NCBI RefSeq assembly: GCF_031626495.1
Contig: NZ_JAMQOJ010000002.1
Location: 662,348-726,347, forward strand
Source: Natrinema sp031626495
GTDB lineage: Archaea; Halobacteriota; Halobacteria; Halobacteriales; Natrialbaceae
DNA: 64,000 nucleotides
Reading direction: 5' to 3'
The position numbers and the translations under genes are program-made. Shown here one piece after another: positions 7,692 through 16,619 of the stretch. Every line of letters starts with the position of its first letter. Position 1 is the first letter of the stretch. The notes beneath the pieces were generated by a model. The model was not told where the DNA came from. It saw only the letters and a program-made list of their open reading frames with translations, and did no database searches.

Positions 7692-8642
7692 ATGGCGCAG
7701 AACCCCCGTACGTCCGAGACGGATTCAACTCCGACTACAGGCCGTAACTCCGGATTAACCCGCCGCAACTACGTTCGCTCGCTCGCCGCGGTGGCGACCG
7801 CGACGACCGCACTCGGCGGAGCCGGCGCAGTCTCGGCCCAGGGCGACTACGAGGTCATCAAAGCCCAGGGACAGACGATCACCATCGGCGCGGGTGAGAC
7901 CTGGGAGAACAAGCTGATCGATATGACGACCGGCAAGGACATCGTCATCACCGCCCGCGATACCGACTGGACGATCCGCAACATCGGTTTCAAAGGCGAG
8001 AACACCTCTGCCACCGGCACCGCCACCTTCGGCGTCGCCGACGCGAGCGGTGGAACGAGCACCGTCGAAAACGTCTACCTCGGCGACGGCTCGAGCACGG
8101 GTAACTCCAACCCGAACGGCCACGGGCAGACCGCATTCTGGGTCGCCCCCGACCACTCCGGCCACATCGACTTCAAAAACGTCAACATCCAGAACTTCGC
8201 GGACAATGCGATCTACGGCTCCGCGCCCGGCAGCAAGGGCGGCGGCACGATCCACATCGACAGCAGCTACGCCGCGAACTGTTACGTCTCGCACTTCCGG
8301 CTGGCCACTGAAGGCAGCAAGGTCACAAACTCGAGCGTCTACGTCGACAGTAGCGAGGGCTACGTCGGCCGCGGTATCTGGGCGTGGGCCCCCGGAACGG
8401 TCGAAGTCTCGAACTGTCAGATCGCGATGAACGGGCAGAACAACGCCATCGTCGCCGGTGCGAACGGGAACCCGACGGAAGTCGTCGTCGAAGAGAGCGA
8501 CTACGACGACAAAGCAGGCATCGCCGAACACGCCGGTTCGAACGTCAAGCTCGGCGAAAACGTCGGTACGGACCCAGAGCCGTTCATTCCGGACGGCGTT
8601 CCGACCTCGCCGGAAGAAGCCGCATCGGGCGGCTCGAACTGA
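7692..8642 (+). CDS. Tat-exported right-handed beta-helix (pectate-lyase-like) protein 1
   Basis: A 316-residue protein with an N-terminal Tat signal (LTRRNYVRSLAAVATATTAL) and probable cleavage after VSA. Residues about 55-300 form short repeating strands with stacked Asn/Gly/Val positions (WTIRNIGFKG, FKNVNIQNF, VTNSSVYVD), the signature of a parallel beta-helix. No clear lyase catalytic triad can be assigned by eye, so it may be a carbohydrate-binding or structural surface protein rather than an enzyme. It ends FIPDGVPTSPEEAA, the same linker that leads into the C-terminal modules of the two larger paralogues; here the protein simply stops, so it is the module-less form. The start codon follows a GTTTATG promoter by 27 bases. 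Confidence 0.85.
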   Translation: MAQNPRTSETDSTPTTGRNSGLTRRNYVRSLAAVATATTALGGAGAVSAQGDYEVIKAQGQTITIGAGETWENKLIDMTTGKDIVITARDTDWTIRNIGFKGENTSATGTATFGVADASGGTSTVENVYLGDGSSTGNSNPNGHGQTAFWVAPDHSGHIDFKNVNIQNFADNAIYGSAPGSKGGGTIHIDSSYAANCYVSHFRLATEGSKVTNSSVYVDSSEGYVGRGIWAWAPGTVEVSNCQIAMNGQNNAIVAGANGNPTEVVVEESDYDDKAGIAEHAGSNVKLGENVGTDPEPFIPDGVPTSPEEAASGGSN

Positions 8643-8954
8643 TCACCCCCGCTGACGCGTCCCGCGACACCGTCTTCCGTCCCCGCTGACGAATCCCCCT
8701 CCACCGAACCCCGCTGACACACCTCCGAGCTCTTCCCGCCGGCCCTCCACCGGTACTTCGTTCTCACGTTCGCTCGGCGATTTTCGTTTCCTCACCTCCC
8801 TCGGTGGTCGCTGTTCTCCTCTCCACTGAGTACCGACACCGTGCAGATGCTCGAGCGTGACAGATGACCGAACGAACACGACGGTTTCAGTTCGGGTAAT
8901 AGCGTTTTACTCGAGACGCGGTTGGGGGAATACGAAGCCCTCGGGAGTTCTCTC

Positions 8955-8975
8955 TCGGTAATTCGATATTACCGA
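8955..8975. promoter_or_regulatory. Perfect palindrome, candidate operator
   Basis: Eight-base arms TCGGTAAT / ATTACCGA around a five-base spacer, followed by CCGGATACGTCGG. Counterpart of 7380-7400 upstream of gene 1; lies 170 bases before gene 2. Confidence 0.5.
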
Positions 8976-9078
8976 CCGGATACGTCGGGGCCACAGCAAC
9001 CGATCGAAATTGTATGCATGTCTTCTTCAGTCTCGAATTACCACTCAATATTATATAATTCGTGCCGATTATAGATAC

Positions 9079-9091
9079 AGTCTGTAAATTT
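9079..9091 (+). promoter_or_regulatory. 13-base element shared with beta-helix gene 1
   Basis: AGTCTGTAAATTT, identical to 7625-7637 and placed at the same distance from the TATA heptamer. Confidence 0.5.
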
Positions 9092-9111
9092 TAGGTGCAG
9101 AAATGCGGAAA

Positions 9112-9118
9112 GTTTATG
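9112..9118 (+). promoter_or_regulatory. Core promoter (GTTTATG) of beta-helix gene 2
   Basis: GTTTATG ends 27 bases before ATG 9145, exactly as in gene 1; this spacing decides the start at 9145 over an upstream ATG at 9103. Confidence 0.6.
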
Positions 9119-9144
9119 CCGTTAGTATCTTATTACCCGATTGC

Positions 9145-10947
9145 ATGGCACGCGACTCTTCGGTACTGGATGACGAGCCGACCGCCTCCGACGATGGGGA
9201 GACGGTCGATGACGGCGGTAATAACGACTTACTACACCGGCGATCGTACATGAAGCTGGCCGGTGCGACGACCGCGGCGGCGACGCTGACGGGAGCGGCG
9301 AGCGCTGCCGGCGAGGACTACGACGTGATCGAGGCCCGCGGGCAAACGGTTCGCGTCGGGCGCGGCGAAACGTTCGAGAACAAGCTCATCGACCTCACGA
9401 CGGGCGAGAGTTTCCTGATCTACGTCGAGGGAGCGAACTCGACCATTCGAAATATCGGGTTCAAAGGTCTCTACCGAGGGGATTCCTTCATGATCTCGAT
9501 CAACACCGGCAAGGGCGATATCCTCGTCGAGAACGTGTACCTCGGCGACGGCGCGACGAAGGAAGGCTCGAGCTTCGTCCACGGTCCCGGTGCCGTCTTC
9601 ATGCACCGGGGTAGCGAGGCGGACATCACGTTCCGCAACTGCAACGTGCAGGGATACCCGAACAACGGCTTTTACTGTTCCAACACGCCCTACGGCGGCA
9701 GCGTCCGCTTCGAGAACTGTTTCGGCAAGAACAACGGCGTCACGACCTTCCGGTGTGGCAGTGCGGACGACGAAATCGTCAACTGCGTCGCCTACAACGA
9801 CAACACCGACTACGGCCGCGGCTACGGTGGCTACGGCGAGACCAGCGGCCGGCCCGTCTGGGTCTGGAACGGTGGCACCGTAACGATCCGGGATTCGCAC
9901 TTCGCGGACGGGCCGTACCCCTACGCGCTCGTGGCTGGCGCGAACGGATCGCCCGGCAGCGTCGACTTCCAGAGCGGCGGTTACCGCGGTCAGATCCACC
10001 GGGCCGCCGGCTCGACGGTAAGCGTCGGGAGCGACGTCTCGAGCAGTCCCGACCTCTCGATCCCCGACGGCGTTCCGACCTCGCCGGAAGCGGCCGCAGC
10101 GGGTAGCTCGAGCGGTTCCGGCACCGACCAATCGGTCGACGACGGAAGCAACCAGTTGCCCAACGTCCTCCTCGTCGACGGCAGTCCGGAGGACGCGACC
10201 CGGTACGAGTTCAGCGTGGACGGAGCAGTCGAGCACTCGAACTACGAGGGCGCGTCGGTCGACGACGAAGACGCGATCGACGGCTCCACGGTGCAGGGAA
10301 GCGTCGCCGACTGGAAGGATGCCTTCCGGTTCGATGGCGACCTGACGGACCTCACCGTCGACGGGCCGGGCTCGATTCTGGTCAACGGCGAGCAGGTCGA
10401 CCCCGCCGACTACGGCCAACAGCTACCCCACGTGCTCGAGGTCACTGGCCGAGGGACGCCCACGAGCTACGAAATCACGGTCGACGGGACGATCGAACTG
10501 GTCTCCGACGACGAGCCGACGGCCGAGGCGACGACCATCTCGGGATCGACCGTCCAGAGTTCGCTCACCGACGGAAGCCAGACGTTCCGCTTCTCGGGGG
10601 CGGTCACCGACGTGACGTTCACCGATGGCGAGGCCGACGTCACCGTCGACGGCGAGCCGATCGATCCGAGCGAGTACGGCGACAACGAGATGCTGCCCCA
10701 CGCGATCGTGGTCGACGGCGTCGAGGCCGACGGGCCCAGCGCGTACTCCTTCGAGGTCGACGGTACGGTCGTACAGTCGGACTACGAGGGTGCCTCGATC
10801 GACGCCGGCGACGTGATCGAGGGGACGGCCGTCCGCGGTGCGGTCGGTAACTGGCTCGACGCCTACTGGTTCGACGGCAGCATCGCCGACTTCCACCTGC
10901 GCGGTGACGCCACGATCGACGTCCAGTACAACGCGCGCGATCAGTAA
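9145..10947 (+). CDS. Tat-exported beta-helix protein 2 with three C-terminal modules
   Basis: 600 residues from MARDSSVLDD. The Tat signal is HRRSYMKLAGATTAAATL with cleavage near ASA. A beta-helix domain follows (about residues 50-320) and aligns with the other two copies (DYDVIEARGQTVRVGRGETFENKLIDL). After the linker SIPDGVPTSPEAAA come three tandem modules, encoded at 10156-10422, 10423-10692 and 10693-10944. Each begins LPxxxxVxG, contains YxFxVDG near the middle and FxGxxxDxxxxG near the end; the last lacks the terminal VDPxDY and ends DVQYN. Such all-beta tandem modules suggest a wall-, glycan- or cell-binding role outside the cell, which is inference. The upstream ATG at 9103 is rejected because promoter spacing and gene 3 homology both favour 9145. 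Confidence 0.85.
   Translation: MARDSSVLDDEPTASDDGETVDDGGNNDLLHRRSYMKLAGATTAAATLTGAASAAGEDYDVIEARGQTVRVGRGETFENKLIDLTTGESFLIYVEGANSTIRNIGFKGLYRGDSFMISINTGKGDILVENVYLGDGATKEGSSFVHGPGAVFMHRGSEADITFRNCNVQGYPNNGFYCSNTPYGGSVRFENCFGKNNGVTTFRCGSADDEIVNCVAYNDNTDYGRGYGGYGETSGRPVWVWNGGTVTIRDSHFADGPYPYALVAGANGSPGSVDFQSGGYRGQIHRAAGSTVSVGSDVSSSPDLSIPDGVPTSPEAAAAGSSSGSGTDQSVDDGSNQLPNVLLVDGSPEDATRYEFSVDGAVEHSNYEGASVDDEDAIDGSTVQGSVADWKDAFRFDGDLTDLTVDGPGSILVNGEQVDPADYGQQLPHVLEVTGRGTPTSYEITVDGTIELVSDDEPTAEATTISGSTVQSSLTDGSQTFRFSGAVTDVTFTDGEADVTVDGEPIDPSEYGDNEMLPHAIVVDGVEADGPSAYSFEVDGTVVQSDYEGASIDAGDVIEGTAVRGAVGNWLDAYWFDGSIADFHLRGDATIDVQYNARDQ
10156..10944 (+). repeat. Three tandem ~90-residue coding modules
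   Basis: Modules at 10156-10422, 10423-10692 and 10693-10944, 84-90 codons each, diverged in sequence but sharing LPxxxxVxG, YxFxVDG and FxG spacing. They pair in order with modules 2-4 of the gene at 12348-14378. Confidence 0.75.
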
Positions 10948-11146
10948 CGCGATACGGTTTTCCTGTTTCCTGCCGGACGGTGCAGCAGCAGCACTCCCAC
11001 CGAGGAGATCCGGTACAGTTGCGAGCGTTCAAAGCGCGGTTTCAGACACCGAATACGACGATCCCGGGAGCGTACCATCGTTCGTTTGCGTGACCAATAC
11101 TGCTGGGTGATTTGTGCGAATAGTTATCAGAATATAACAATGTAGG

Positions 11147-12287
11147 TGAAACGTGTTCGTCGGCGCATGCAATCGGCCTCTATCACGACGCGGCGGGTAC
11201 TCGCCACGCCGGCGGCGTCGCCGTCTACACCCAGCGAATGGCGGCCGCCCTGACCGAGACGAACGACGTGACGCTGTACACCGGCGGCGGGAGATTGCGT
11301 CCGTACTGGCCGATTCTGCGGTTGACATCGTCGAAACACCTGCGTTCGACGACCATCCGACGAGACTGCTCGATCCGCTAAACCCGCTCGGCGCACAGAA
11401 CCGCGAGAAGCTCCTGATGACGCTGTGGGGGCTTCGAAACGGCGTCGTCGATCACGTGAACGACAACCGCTCCTCTCGAATCTGGTGGACGTGCCGACCC
11501 TCTATACCTTTCACAAAGCCTCGAGCGTCGGGTTCGGGACTCGACTCCGCGATCGATTCTCGCAGACGGAGTTGCTCGTCGCGAACTCGGCCGACACTGC
11601 CCGTCAACTCGAGACGACCTTCAACTACGATTTCGAGGCGATCGTTGCGCCGGGCGTCGATGCCGACCGATTTCGACCGGACGTCGAGCCGGCCTTCGAG
11701 AGCGATCGGTCAGCTATTCTGTTCGTCGGTCGCCTCGTCGAGTCTAAGGGGATCGGTAACCTGCTCGAAGCGGTCGCGACCCTCGAGGGAGAGCAGGCGC
11801 TGCATCTCGTCGGAACCGGCCAGCGTGACTGGGTGCGCGATCTTGCAGCCGCGCTCGGACTCGAAGACGCCGTCGTCTGTCACGGCGAGATCCCCATCCC
11901 GAACTGCCGGCGTACTACGCCGCGGCCGACGTGTTCTGCCTGCCGAGCCACACGGAGAGCTTCGGGATGGCGAACGTCGAGGCGGTGGCCTGCGGCCTCC
12001 CGGTCGTCACCAGCAATCTCGAGGGGATCAGAAGTTACCTCGCGAACGGCGAAAACGGGTTGCTCGCCCAGGTCAGGGATCCGCAGGACCTCGCGGACAA
12101 ACTCCAGATGGTCCTCGAGTCCCCGGCGCTCCGGTCGCGACTCGGCGAACGGGCCCGCGAGGACGTGCAGGATCTCACCTGGACGGCACAGGCCGAGCGG
12201 CTCGAACGAGTTTGTCGCGGGGCGCTCGAGTCGGTCGAAGAGTTCGATCGACCGTCTACGGAGTCGGTTTCGGCTGATACGGTCTGA
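11147..12287 (+). pseudogene. Frameshifted GT4 glycosyltransferase
   Basis: The conserved pieces of a group 1 (GT4) glycosyltransferase appear in order but in changing frames. The N-terminal AIGLYHDAAGTRHAGGVAVY lies near 11168-11290. EIASVLADSAVDIVETPAF and DDHPTRLLDPLNPLG follow to about 11470 in another frame. VPTLYTFHKAS, ILFVGRLVESKGIGNLLEAV and the rest run to about 11905. The UDP/GDP-sugar binding part, LPAYYAAADVFCLPSHTESFG, runs to 12287 in a further frame. At least three frameshifts (about 11290, 11470, 11905), and apparently one more at the start, break it. Neighbouring genes are intact, so this looks like real decay, though clustered sequencing error cannot be excluded. An intact parent would be about 375 residues and probably served the glycan cluster here. 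Confidence 0.8.
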
Positions 12288-12347
12288 CCGCGAGCCGTCG
12301 CGGCCGAAACTGCAGTGAGAAACGGATCTCGGGCGGAAAAAGGCGCT

Positions 12348-14378
12348 CTAGACGTTGTACTGGACGTCGACGCTCGCGTCGCCGTTCAGGCGGAAGTCGG
12401 TGATGTCGCCGTCGAACCAGTAGGCGTCGAGTTCGTCGTCGACGCTGCCGCTGACGGCCGTGCCCTCGATCGCGTCGCCGGGGTCGACCGAGGCGTCCCG
12501 GTAGCTCGCGGTGACGACCTCGCCGTCGACGGCGAAGGAGTACGACGACTGGCCGTCGGTGCCGGAGCCGTCGATCACGATCGCGTGGGGCAGGCGCTCC
12601 TGCCCGTCGTAGTCGGCGGGATCGATCCGCTGGTCGTCGAGGTAGACGTGTGCCGAGCCGTCGTGGAACGTGACGTCGGTGAGCGCCCCGGAGAACCGGA
12701 ACCGCTGAGCGTCGCGTTCGATCGAGCCCTCGACGGTAGTGTCAGAGAGCACCGTGGCGTGATCTTCGGCGGCGTCGCCCGCCACTGTATCGATCGTCCC
12801 GTCGACCGTGATCTCGTAGCTGGCGCTCGAGCCGTTGCCGACCAGCGTCAGCACGTGGGGCTGTTCGTCGCCGTAGTCGGCGGGGTCGACCTGCTCGCCG
12901 TTGACGTAGACACGAGCGTCGCCGTCGAGCGTGAGGTCCGTCAGCTCGCCGCTGAAATTGAAGCCGTCGCGCCAGCCGGCAACGCTGCCCGTAATGGTCC
13001 CGCCGTCGACGGTGTCCTCGCTGTCGATCGTGGCTCCCTTGACGGTCGCCTTCTCGGCGGCCCCGGAGACCGCGAACTCGTAGCGCGTCCCGCCCGAAGT
13101 GCCGACGCCGTCGACCAGCAGCGTGTTCTCGAGGGTCGGCTGGTCGCCGTTGTACTGGTCGGGATCGATCGGCTCGCCGTTGACCTCGACGTGGGCCGAG
13201 CCCTGGCGGAACGCGACCTCGTGGAGGTCGCCGGCGAACCGATAGCCGTCGACGTGGGAGGTGTTCGTCACCCAGCCGGTCGCGCTCGTGGCGTCGATCG
13301 AATCGTGGCTCTCGAGCGAGCCGACGTCGGGATCGGCGACGAGCTCGTCGGTCGTCTCGACGTAGTACTCCGTGGGCTCGCCGGTGCCCGTCACCGTGAG
13401 GGTGTTTTCCGGGAGGTCCGTCCCGCCGTCGCTACTTGAGGGCGAACCGGATGCCGTCCCACCGCTCGCGGCCGCTTCGGGCGAGGTCGGGACGCCGTCG
13501 GGGACGAAGTGTTCGGGACTGCCGTGGGTACCGGAGCCGTCGTCGGTGTAGACCTGATCCATCGAAACGGAGGGGCCGTTGTGCGTGACGACGCCGCCGC
13601 CGGTGCCGTTCGTGATGATCTGCGTGTTCTCGATCGTGGCACCGCCGCCGTAGTTGCCCGCCCACACCCAGATGCCGCGAGCCGCGGCCCGGGTCCCGCT
13701 CTTGTAGACGACCGAATTGGAGATCGTACAGCCGTTGTCGCCGATGCGAAATCCCGTGTGGTGGCTGTCGTACGTGTAACAGCGGTCGATGTGGATCGAG
13801 CCCCCGTTGCCGTTGTACGCGGGCGCGGAGCCGTAGATCCCGTTACAGCCGGCGTGACCGAAGTTCACGTTCCGGACGTCGAGACGGCCGCTGTGGTCGG
13901 GATCGACCCACATCAACAGCGGGCGCTCGTTCGACGGCCGGTCGGGGTTGCCGCGCCCCCAGTAGATGTTCTCGAGCGTGGAGGTGTTGCCCCCGGTGTC
14001 GGCGATGCCGAAGACGGTCCCGCTGTTCGGGGCCGTGCCGGTCGCGCCGAGGGTGCCGCGGAACCCGATGTTTCGGATGGTCCAGTTCGTCCCTGTGGCG
14101 ACGATGGTGATCGTCCCGCCGTTGCCGAGATCTATCAGCTTGTTCTCCCAGGTCTGGCCGGAACTGACGCGGATCGTCTGCCCGCGGGCCTCGATCACGT
14201 CGTACTCCTCGCCGGCGGCGCTCGCCGCGCCAGCGCTGACGCCCGCAGCGAGTGCCGTCGCGCCGGCCAGTTTCAGATACGACCGTCGGTCGATCGTGCT
14301 ACTCCAGTCTCGTTCGTCGTTGCTCGTCGTCGGTTCGGCGGGACGGTCACCGTCCCAGCCCGGATCGTCGCGTGCCAT
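12348..14378 (-). CDS. Tat-exported beta-helix protein 3 with four C-terminal modules
   Basis: 676 residues, opposite strand to the other two copies. The Tat signal is IDRRSYLKLAGATALAAGVS with cleavage after ASA. The beta-helix domain aligns with copies 1 and 2 (EYDVIEARGQTIRVSSGQTW) and ends at VPDGVPTSPEAAASGG. Four modules follow on the minus strand, encoded at about 13415-13134, 13133-12864, 12863-12594 and 12593-12351. The first is the most divergent; modules 2-4 match modules 1-3 of protein 2 in order, including the short last module ending DVQYNV. So the copies differ mainly by module number (0, 3, 4). Expected at the cell surface or secreted; enzyme activity not evident by eye. The start lies 28 bases after a GTTTATG promoter. 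Confidence 0.85.
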   Translation of the reverse strand: MARDDPGWDGDRPAEPTTSNDERDWSSTIDRRSYLKLAGATALAAGVSAGAASAAGEEYDVIEARGQTIRVSSGQTWENKLIDLGNGGTITIVATGTNWTIRNIGFRGTLGATGTAPNSGTVFGIADTGGNTSTLENIYWGRGNPDRPSNERPLLMWVDPDHSGRLDVRNVNFGHAGCNGIYGSAPAYNGNGGSIHIDRCYTYDSHHTGFRIGDNGCTISNSVVYKSGTRAAARGIWVWAGNYGGGATIENTQIITNGTGGGVVTHNGPSVSMDQVYTDDGSGTHGSPEHFVPDGVPTSPEAAASGGTASGSPSSSDGGTDLPENTLTVTGTGEPTEYYVETTDELVADPDVGSLESHDSIDATSATGWVTNTSHVDGYRFAGDLHEVAFRQGSAHVEVNGEPIDPDQYNGDQPTLENTLLVDGVGTSGGTRYEFAVSGAAEKATVKGATIDSEDTVDGGTITGSVAGWRDGFNFSGELTDLTLDGDARVYVNGEQVDPADYGDEQPHVLTLVGNGSSASYEITVDGTIDTVAGDAAEDHATVLSDTTVEGSIERDAQRFRFSGALTDVTFHDGSAHVYLDDQRIDPADYDGQERLPHAIVIDGSGTDGQSSYSFAVDGEVVTASYRDASVDPGDAIEGTAVSGSVDDELDAYWFDGDITDFRLNGDASVDVQYNV
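12351..13415 (-). repeat. Four tandem ~90-residue coding modules
   Basis: Modules of about 94, 90, 90 and 81 codons in the C-terminal half of beta-helix protein 3, sharing LPxxxxVxG, YxFxVxG and FxGxxxD positions with those at 10156-10944. Confidence 0.75.
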
Positions 14379-14698
14379 GCGACCTGAGAGAGAACACTAC
14401 CGAACCATAAACTTTCCTTCCCAATTATCGATAAAATTCCGTTATAATCATTGTATCGTGGTAGAATATTCATTTTTTCATTGCGCATCTACCACGGTAT
14501 CTAATATTGAAAACCGGCAGGCCGCAAGGAGAGACGCTATCCGTTCCGCTGAATCGATACTAATATGAAAACAGTTCCGATGTTTCTACTGTCAGAATCC
14601 GCTATTCAACCACTAGTATACGATTCGGGACGTGATCAGTTTCGTGGCTGACACCGAATCCGGATACTCAGACGCCAACGATAATTCGACTGGGACAG
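14379..14698. other. AT-rich gap upstream of beta-helix gene 3
   Basis: No gene. It contains the gene 3 core promoter (CATAAAC on the plus strand, 14406-14412, i.e. GTTTATG on the coding strand). I find neither the 13-base element nor the palindrome of genes 1 and 2. Confidence 0.55.
14406..14412 (-). promoter_or_regulatory. Core promoter (GTTTATG) of beta-helix gene 3
   Basis: Same heptamer as the other two paralogues with a purine-rich AAGGAAA before it, 28 bases from the start codon. Confidence 0.55.
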
Positions 14699-16525
14699 TC
14701 AGCCGAACACGGTATCCCGGCGTGACTCGAGGACGCTCTGCGAGGAGTGGACGTCGTCGATGAAGGAGGTGAGCGCGAAGAGCCGGTAGACCGACGTCCG
14801 GTCGTGGTCGGCACGGGCGTCGAGGAAGGCGTGGAGTTCGTCGGTCGAGAGCACGTCGTCGACGGCCTCGCATTGCTCGACCTGAGTGCGAATGCAGTCG
14901 ACTGTATCCGGTCGAAGCTGCGAGTCCGTCTCGAGGCCGTTGATCGACTTGACGATCGGCTGGACCGCGTCGAAGACGCGCGGATACCGCGAGAGCAGGT
15001 CGTCGACGAACGCCGCGGCTTCGTGGCGGGTGGAAGCGACGGGGACGCCGTAGTCGGGGTGGGGCAGTTCCGCGGCCGCGGGCTCGAGTTCCGAGAGGAA
15101 GGAACGATAGAGGTTGTATCTGGCCTTCTGGTCGGGCGGGCAGTTCATCGCGTACCGGAAAAAGTCGCTCGAGTAGAACGGGGTCGTACTCCAGAAGAAG
15201 AACCGATTGCGGTCTTCGCCCTCGAACAGGAAGTTGACGCCTCGCTCGTAGACGAGGAAGTGGACGTACTTCGAGTCGGGGTCGGACTCGGGATACATGC
15301 AGAGGCGGTCGTGGACGCTACGCCGAATAGCCTCGGCCGACAGTCCGGTGATGCGTGCGACCTGCTCGAGCGAGAGGAAGCAGTTCTCCTCGACGATGTA
15401 GTCGACCAACTCCGACTCGTCGGCGAGCGGCCGCGCGGGGGTGAGGTCGGGGAGGACCTTGTCGCCGCCGTCGCCGGTGACGTAAGTGAGGCTGGCGTCG
15501 TACTCCGCGCGCAGTTGTCGGAAAAAGTCGAGGATGAACGAGGTCAGAAGTCCGATCTGGCCGTTCTTCGTCTTGATGATCCGATCGAGATCAGAGCCGT
15601 TCGGCGGGCCGACCTCGTAGCGCTGCCAGTCGACCTCGAGTTCGCCGGCCAACTCGCGAGCGATCTCGACGTCAGAAGGCGGGACGAACTCGTCGGAGGC
15701 CATCGTCGCTGCAGTCATCGGAATCCCTTCGGCGGAGTACCCGGCGAGCACCGAGCGGGAATCGAGGCCGCCGCTCAGCGAAATCACGTCGCGACTGCCC
15801 CGTCCCGAGCGCCTTCGGCAGGCCCGTTCGAACCGATCGACGAGTTCGCTCGCGTTTCGCGATCGGCTCCGGTCGGCGAAGGTCGGCTCCCCGAAGTCGA
15901 AGCGGTGAAGCGCCGTCTCGGTGATCGCGCCGCAGTCCGGGTCGACGGTGAGCTTCGTCCCCGGCCGAAGTCGGTTAGCTCCCTGTACGAGCGTCCGATC
16001 GCCCAACGAGTAGCCGAAGAGGAGACACTGAGCGACGCCCATTGGGTCGAACCCCTCGATCGGCGCTTCGTTGATCAGGTATCGCAGTTCCCGTGAGAAC
16101 AGAAACGTCTCCCCGTCGTGGAAGTAGTACGTCGGCAGCCGGGCGAGCGGATCGTTGAGCAACCCGAGCCGGCCGCTGTCCTTATCGACAGCGACCAACA
16201 GAAACTCGCCGTCGGTCTCGAGCAGCCACTCCGTCAGAAACGCCTCGTCGCCGTCGGCTGCGAGGACGTCAGTCGCGACCTCGAGGAGTTCGCGCTCGAG
16301 CACGTCGTCGGGCCGATCGTAGATCCGGCCCTCGAGGCAGACCCAGCGGTCCTCGTCCTCGACGATGCGAACGGGATACTCCGGGTAGGCCGTCGTACCG
16401 ACCGCACAGGACGACGACTCGTGGACGACCTCGCGCTCGTACCGATCCGTGTGAACGAGCGGCTCGAGCGACGCGGCGAACGACCGATCGTCGGAACTCG
16501 TTGTTCGGCCGGTGACACCAACCAT
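14699..16525 (-). CDS. Asparagine-synthase-like amidotransferase without glutaminase cysteine
   Basis: 608 residues from MVGVTGRTTS. The C-terminal half has the PP-loop SLSGGLDSRSVLAG (about residues 249-262) of asparagine synthetase B, which adenylates a carboxylate with ATP, and the later conserved GDGGDKVLPDL. The N-terminal half follows the class II glutamine amidotransferase layout (FLLVAVDKDSGRLGLLNDPL, LFSRELRYL). However, the catalytic Cys2 of the MCGI start is replaced by Val (MVGV), so glutamine hydrolysis should be impossible. Known relatives in polysaccharide loci probably modify glycan carboxylates or use another nucleophile; the actual substrate is unknown. The start is chosen because MVGVTG lines up with MCGIxG of the family; an upstream ATG at 16552 would add nine residues. 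Confidence 0.85.
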   Translation of the reverse strand: MVGVTGRTTSSDDRSFAASLEPLVHTDRYEREVVHESSSCAVGTTAYPEYPVRIVEDEDRWVCLEGRIYDRPDDVLERELLEVATDVLAADGDEAFLTEWLLETDGEFLLVAVDKDSGRLGLLNDPLARLPTYYFHDGETFLFSRELRYLINEAPIEGFDPMGVAQCLLFGYSLGDRTLVQGANRLRPGTKLTVDPDCGAITETALHRFDFGEPTFADRSRSRNASELVDRFERACRRRSGRGSRDVISLSGGLDSRSVLAGYSAEGIPMTAATMASDEFVPPSDVEIARELAGELEVDWQRYEVGPPNGSDLDRIIKTKNGQIGLLTSFILDFFRQLRAEYDASLTYVTGDGGDKVLPDLTPARPLADESELVDYIVEENCFLSLEQVARITGLSAEAIRRSVHDRLCMYPESDPDSKYVHFLVYERGVNFLFEGEDRNRFFFWSTTPFYSSDFFRYAMNCPPDQKARYNLYRSFLSELEPAAAELPHPDYGVPVASTRHEAAAFVDDLLSRYPRVFDAVQPIVKSINGLETDSQLRPDTVDCIRTQVEQCEAVDDVLSTDELHAFLDARADHDRTSVYRLFALTSFIDDVHSSQSVLESRRDTVFG

Positions 16526-16619
16526 GTCAGTACACGAGTGAGTACCCTGCATTGTAATGTCGGCGTTTACCGTTGCCAGCCGGCGGCTACTGAACGCGCA
16601 GCCGCGACGTTGTCCCTGA

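Larger units (their letters stand above)
8643..9144. other. Intergenic region between beta-helix genes 1 and 2
   Basis: No gene seen. Just after gene 1 are three imperfect copies of CCCCGCTGAC (about 8648, 8682 and 8710). Further on are a perfect palindrome (8955-8975) and the shared promoter block (9079-9118). The last 130 bases are AT-rich, as in the gene 1 upstream region. Confidence 0.6.

Noticed and set aside
8646..8720. Three CCCCGCTGAC repeats after beta-helix gene 1
   Set aside because: Imperfect spacing (34 and 28 bases) and C-rich composition; no link to a known element, so not counted as a real repeat array.
12315..13439. Long plus-strand ORF opposite beta-helix gene 3, and similar long antisense ORFs (4003-5193, 14747-16096, 31485-33494, 35525-36700, 37538-38542)
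   Set aside because: They mirror the codons of strong genes on the other strand. GC-rich third positions keep the opposite frame open. Sequences show repetitive VDR/RRR composition and no domains.
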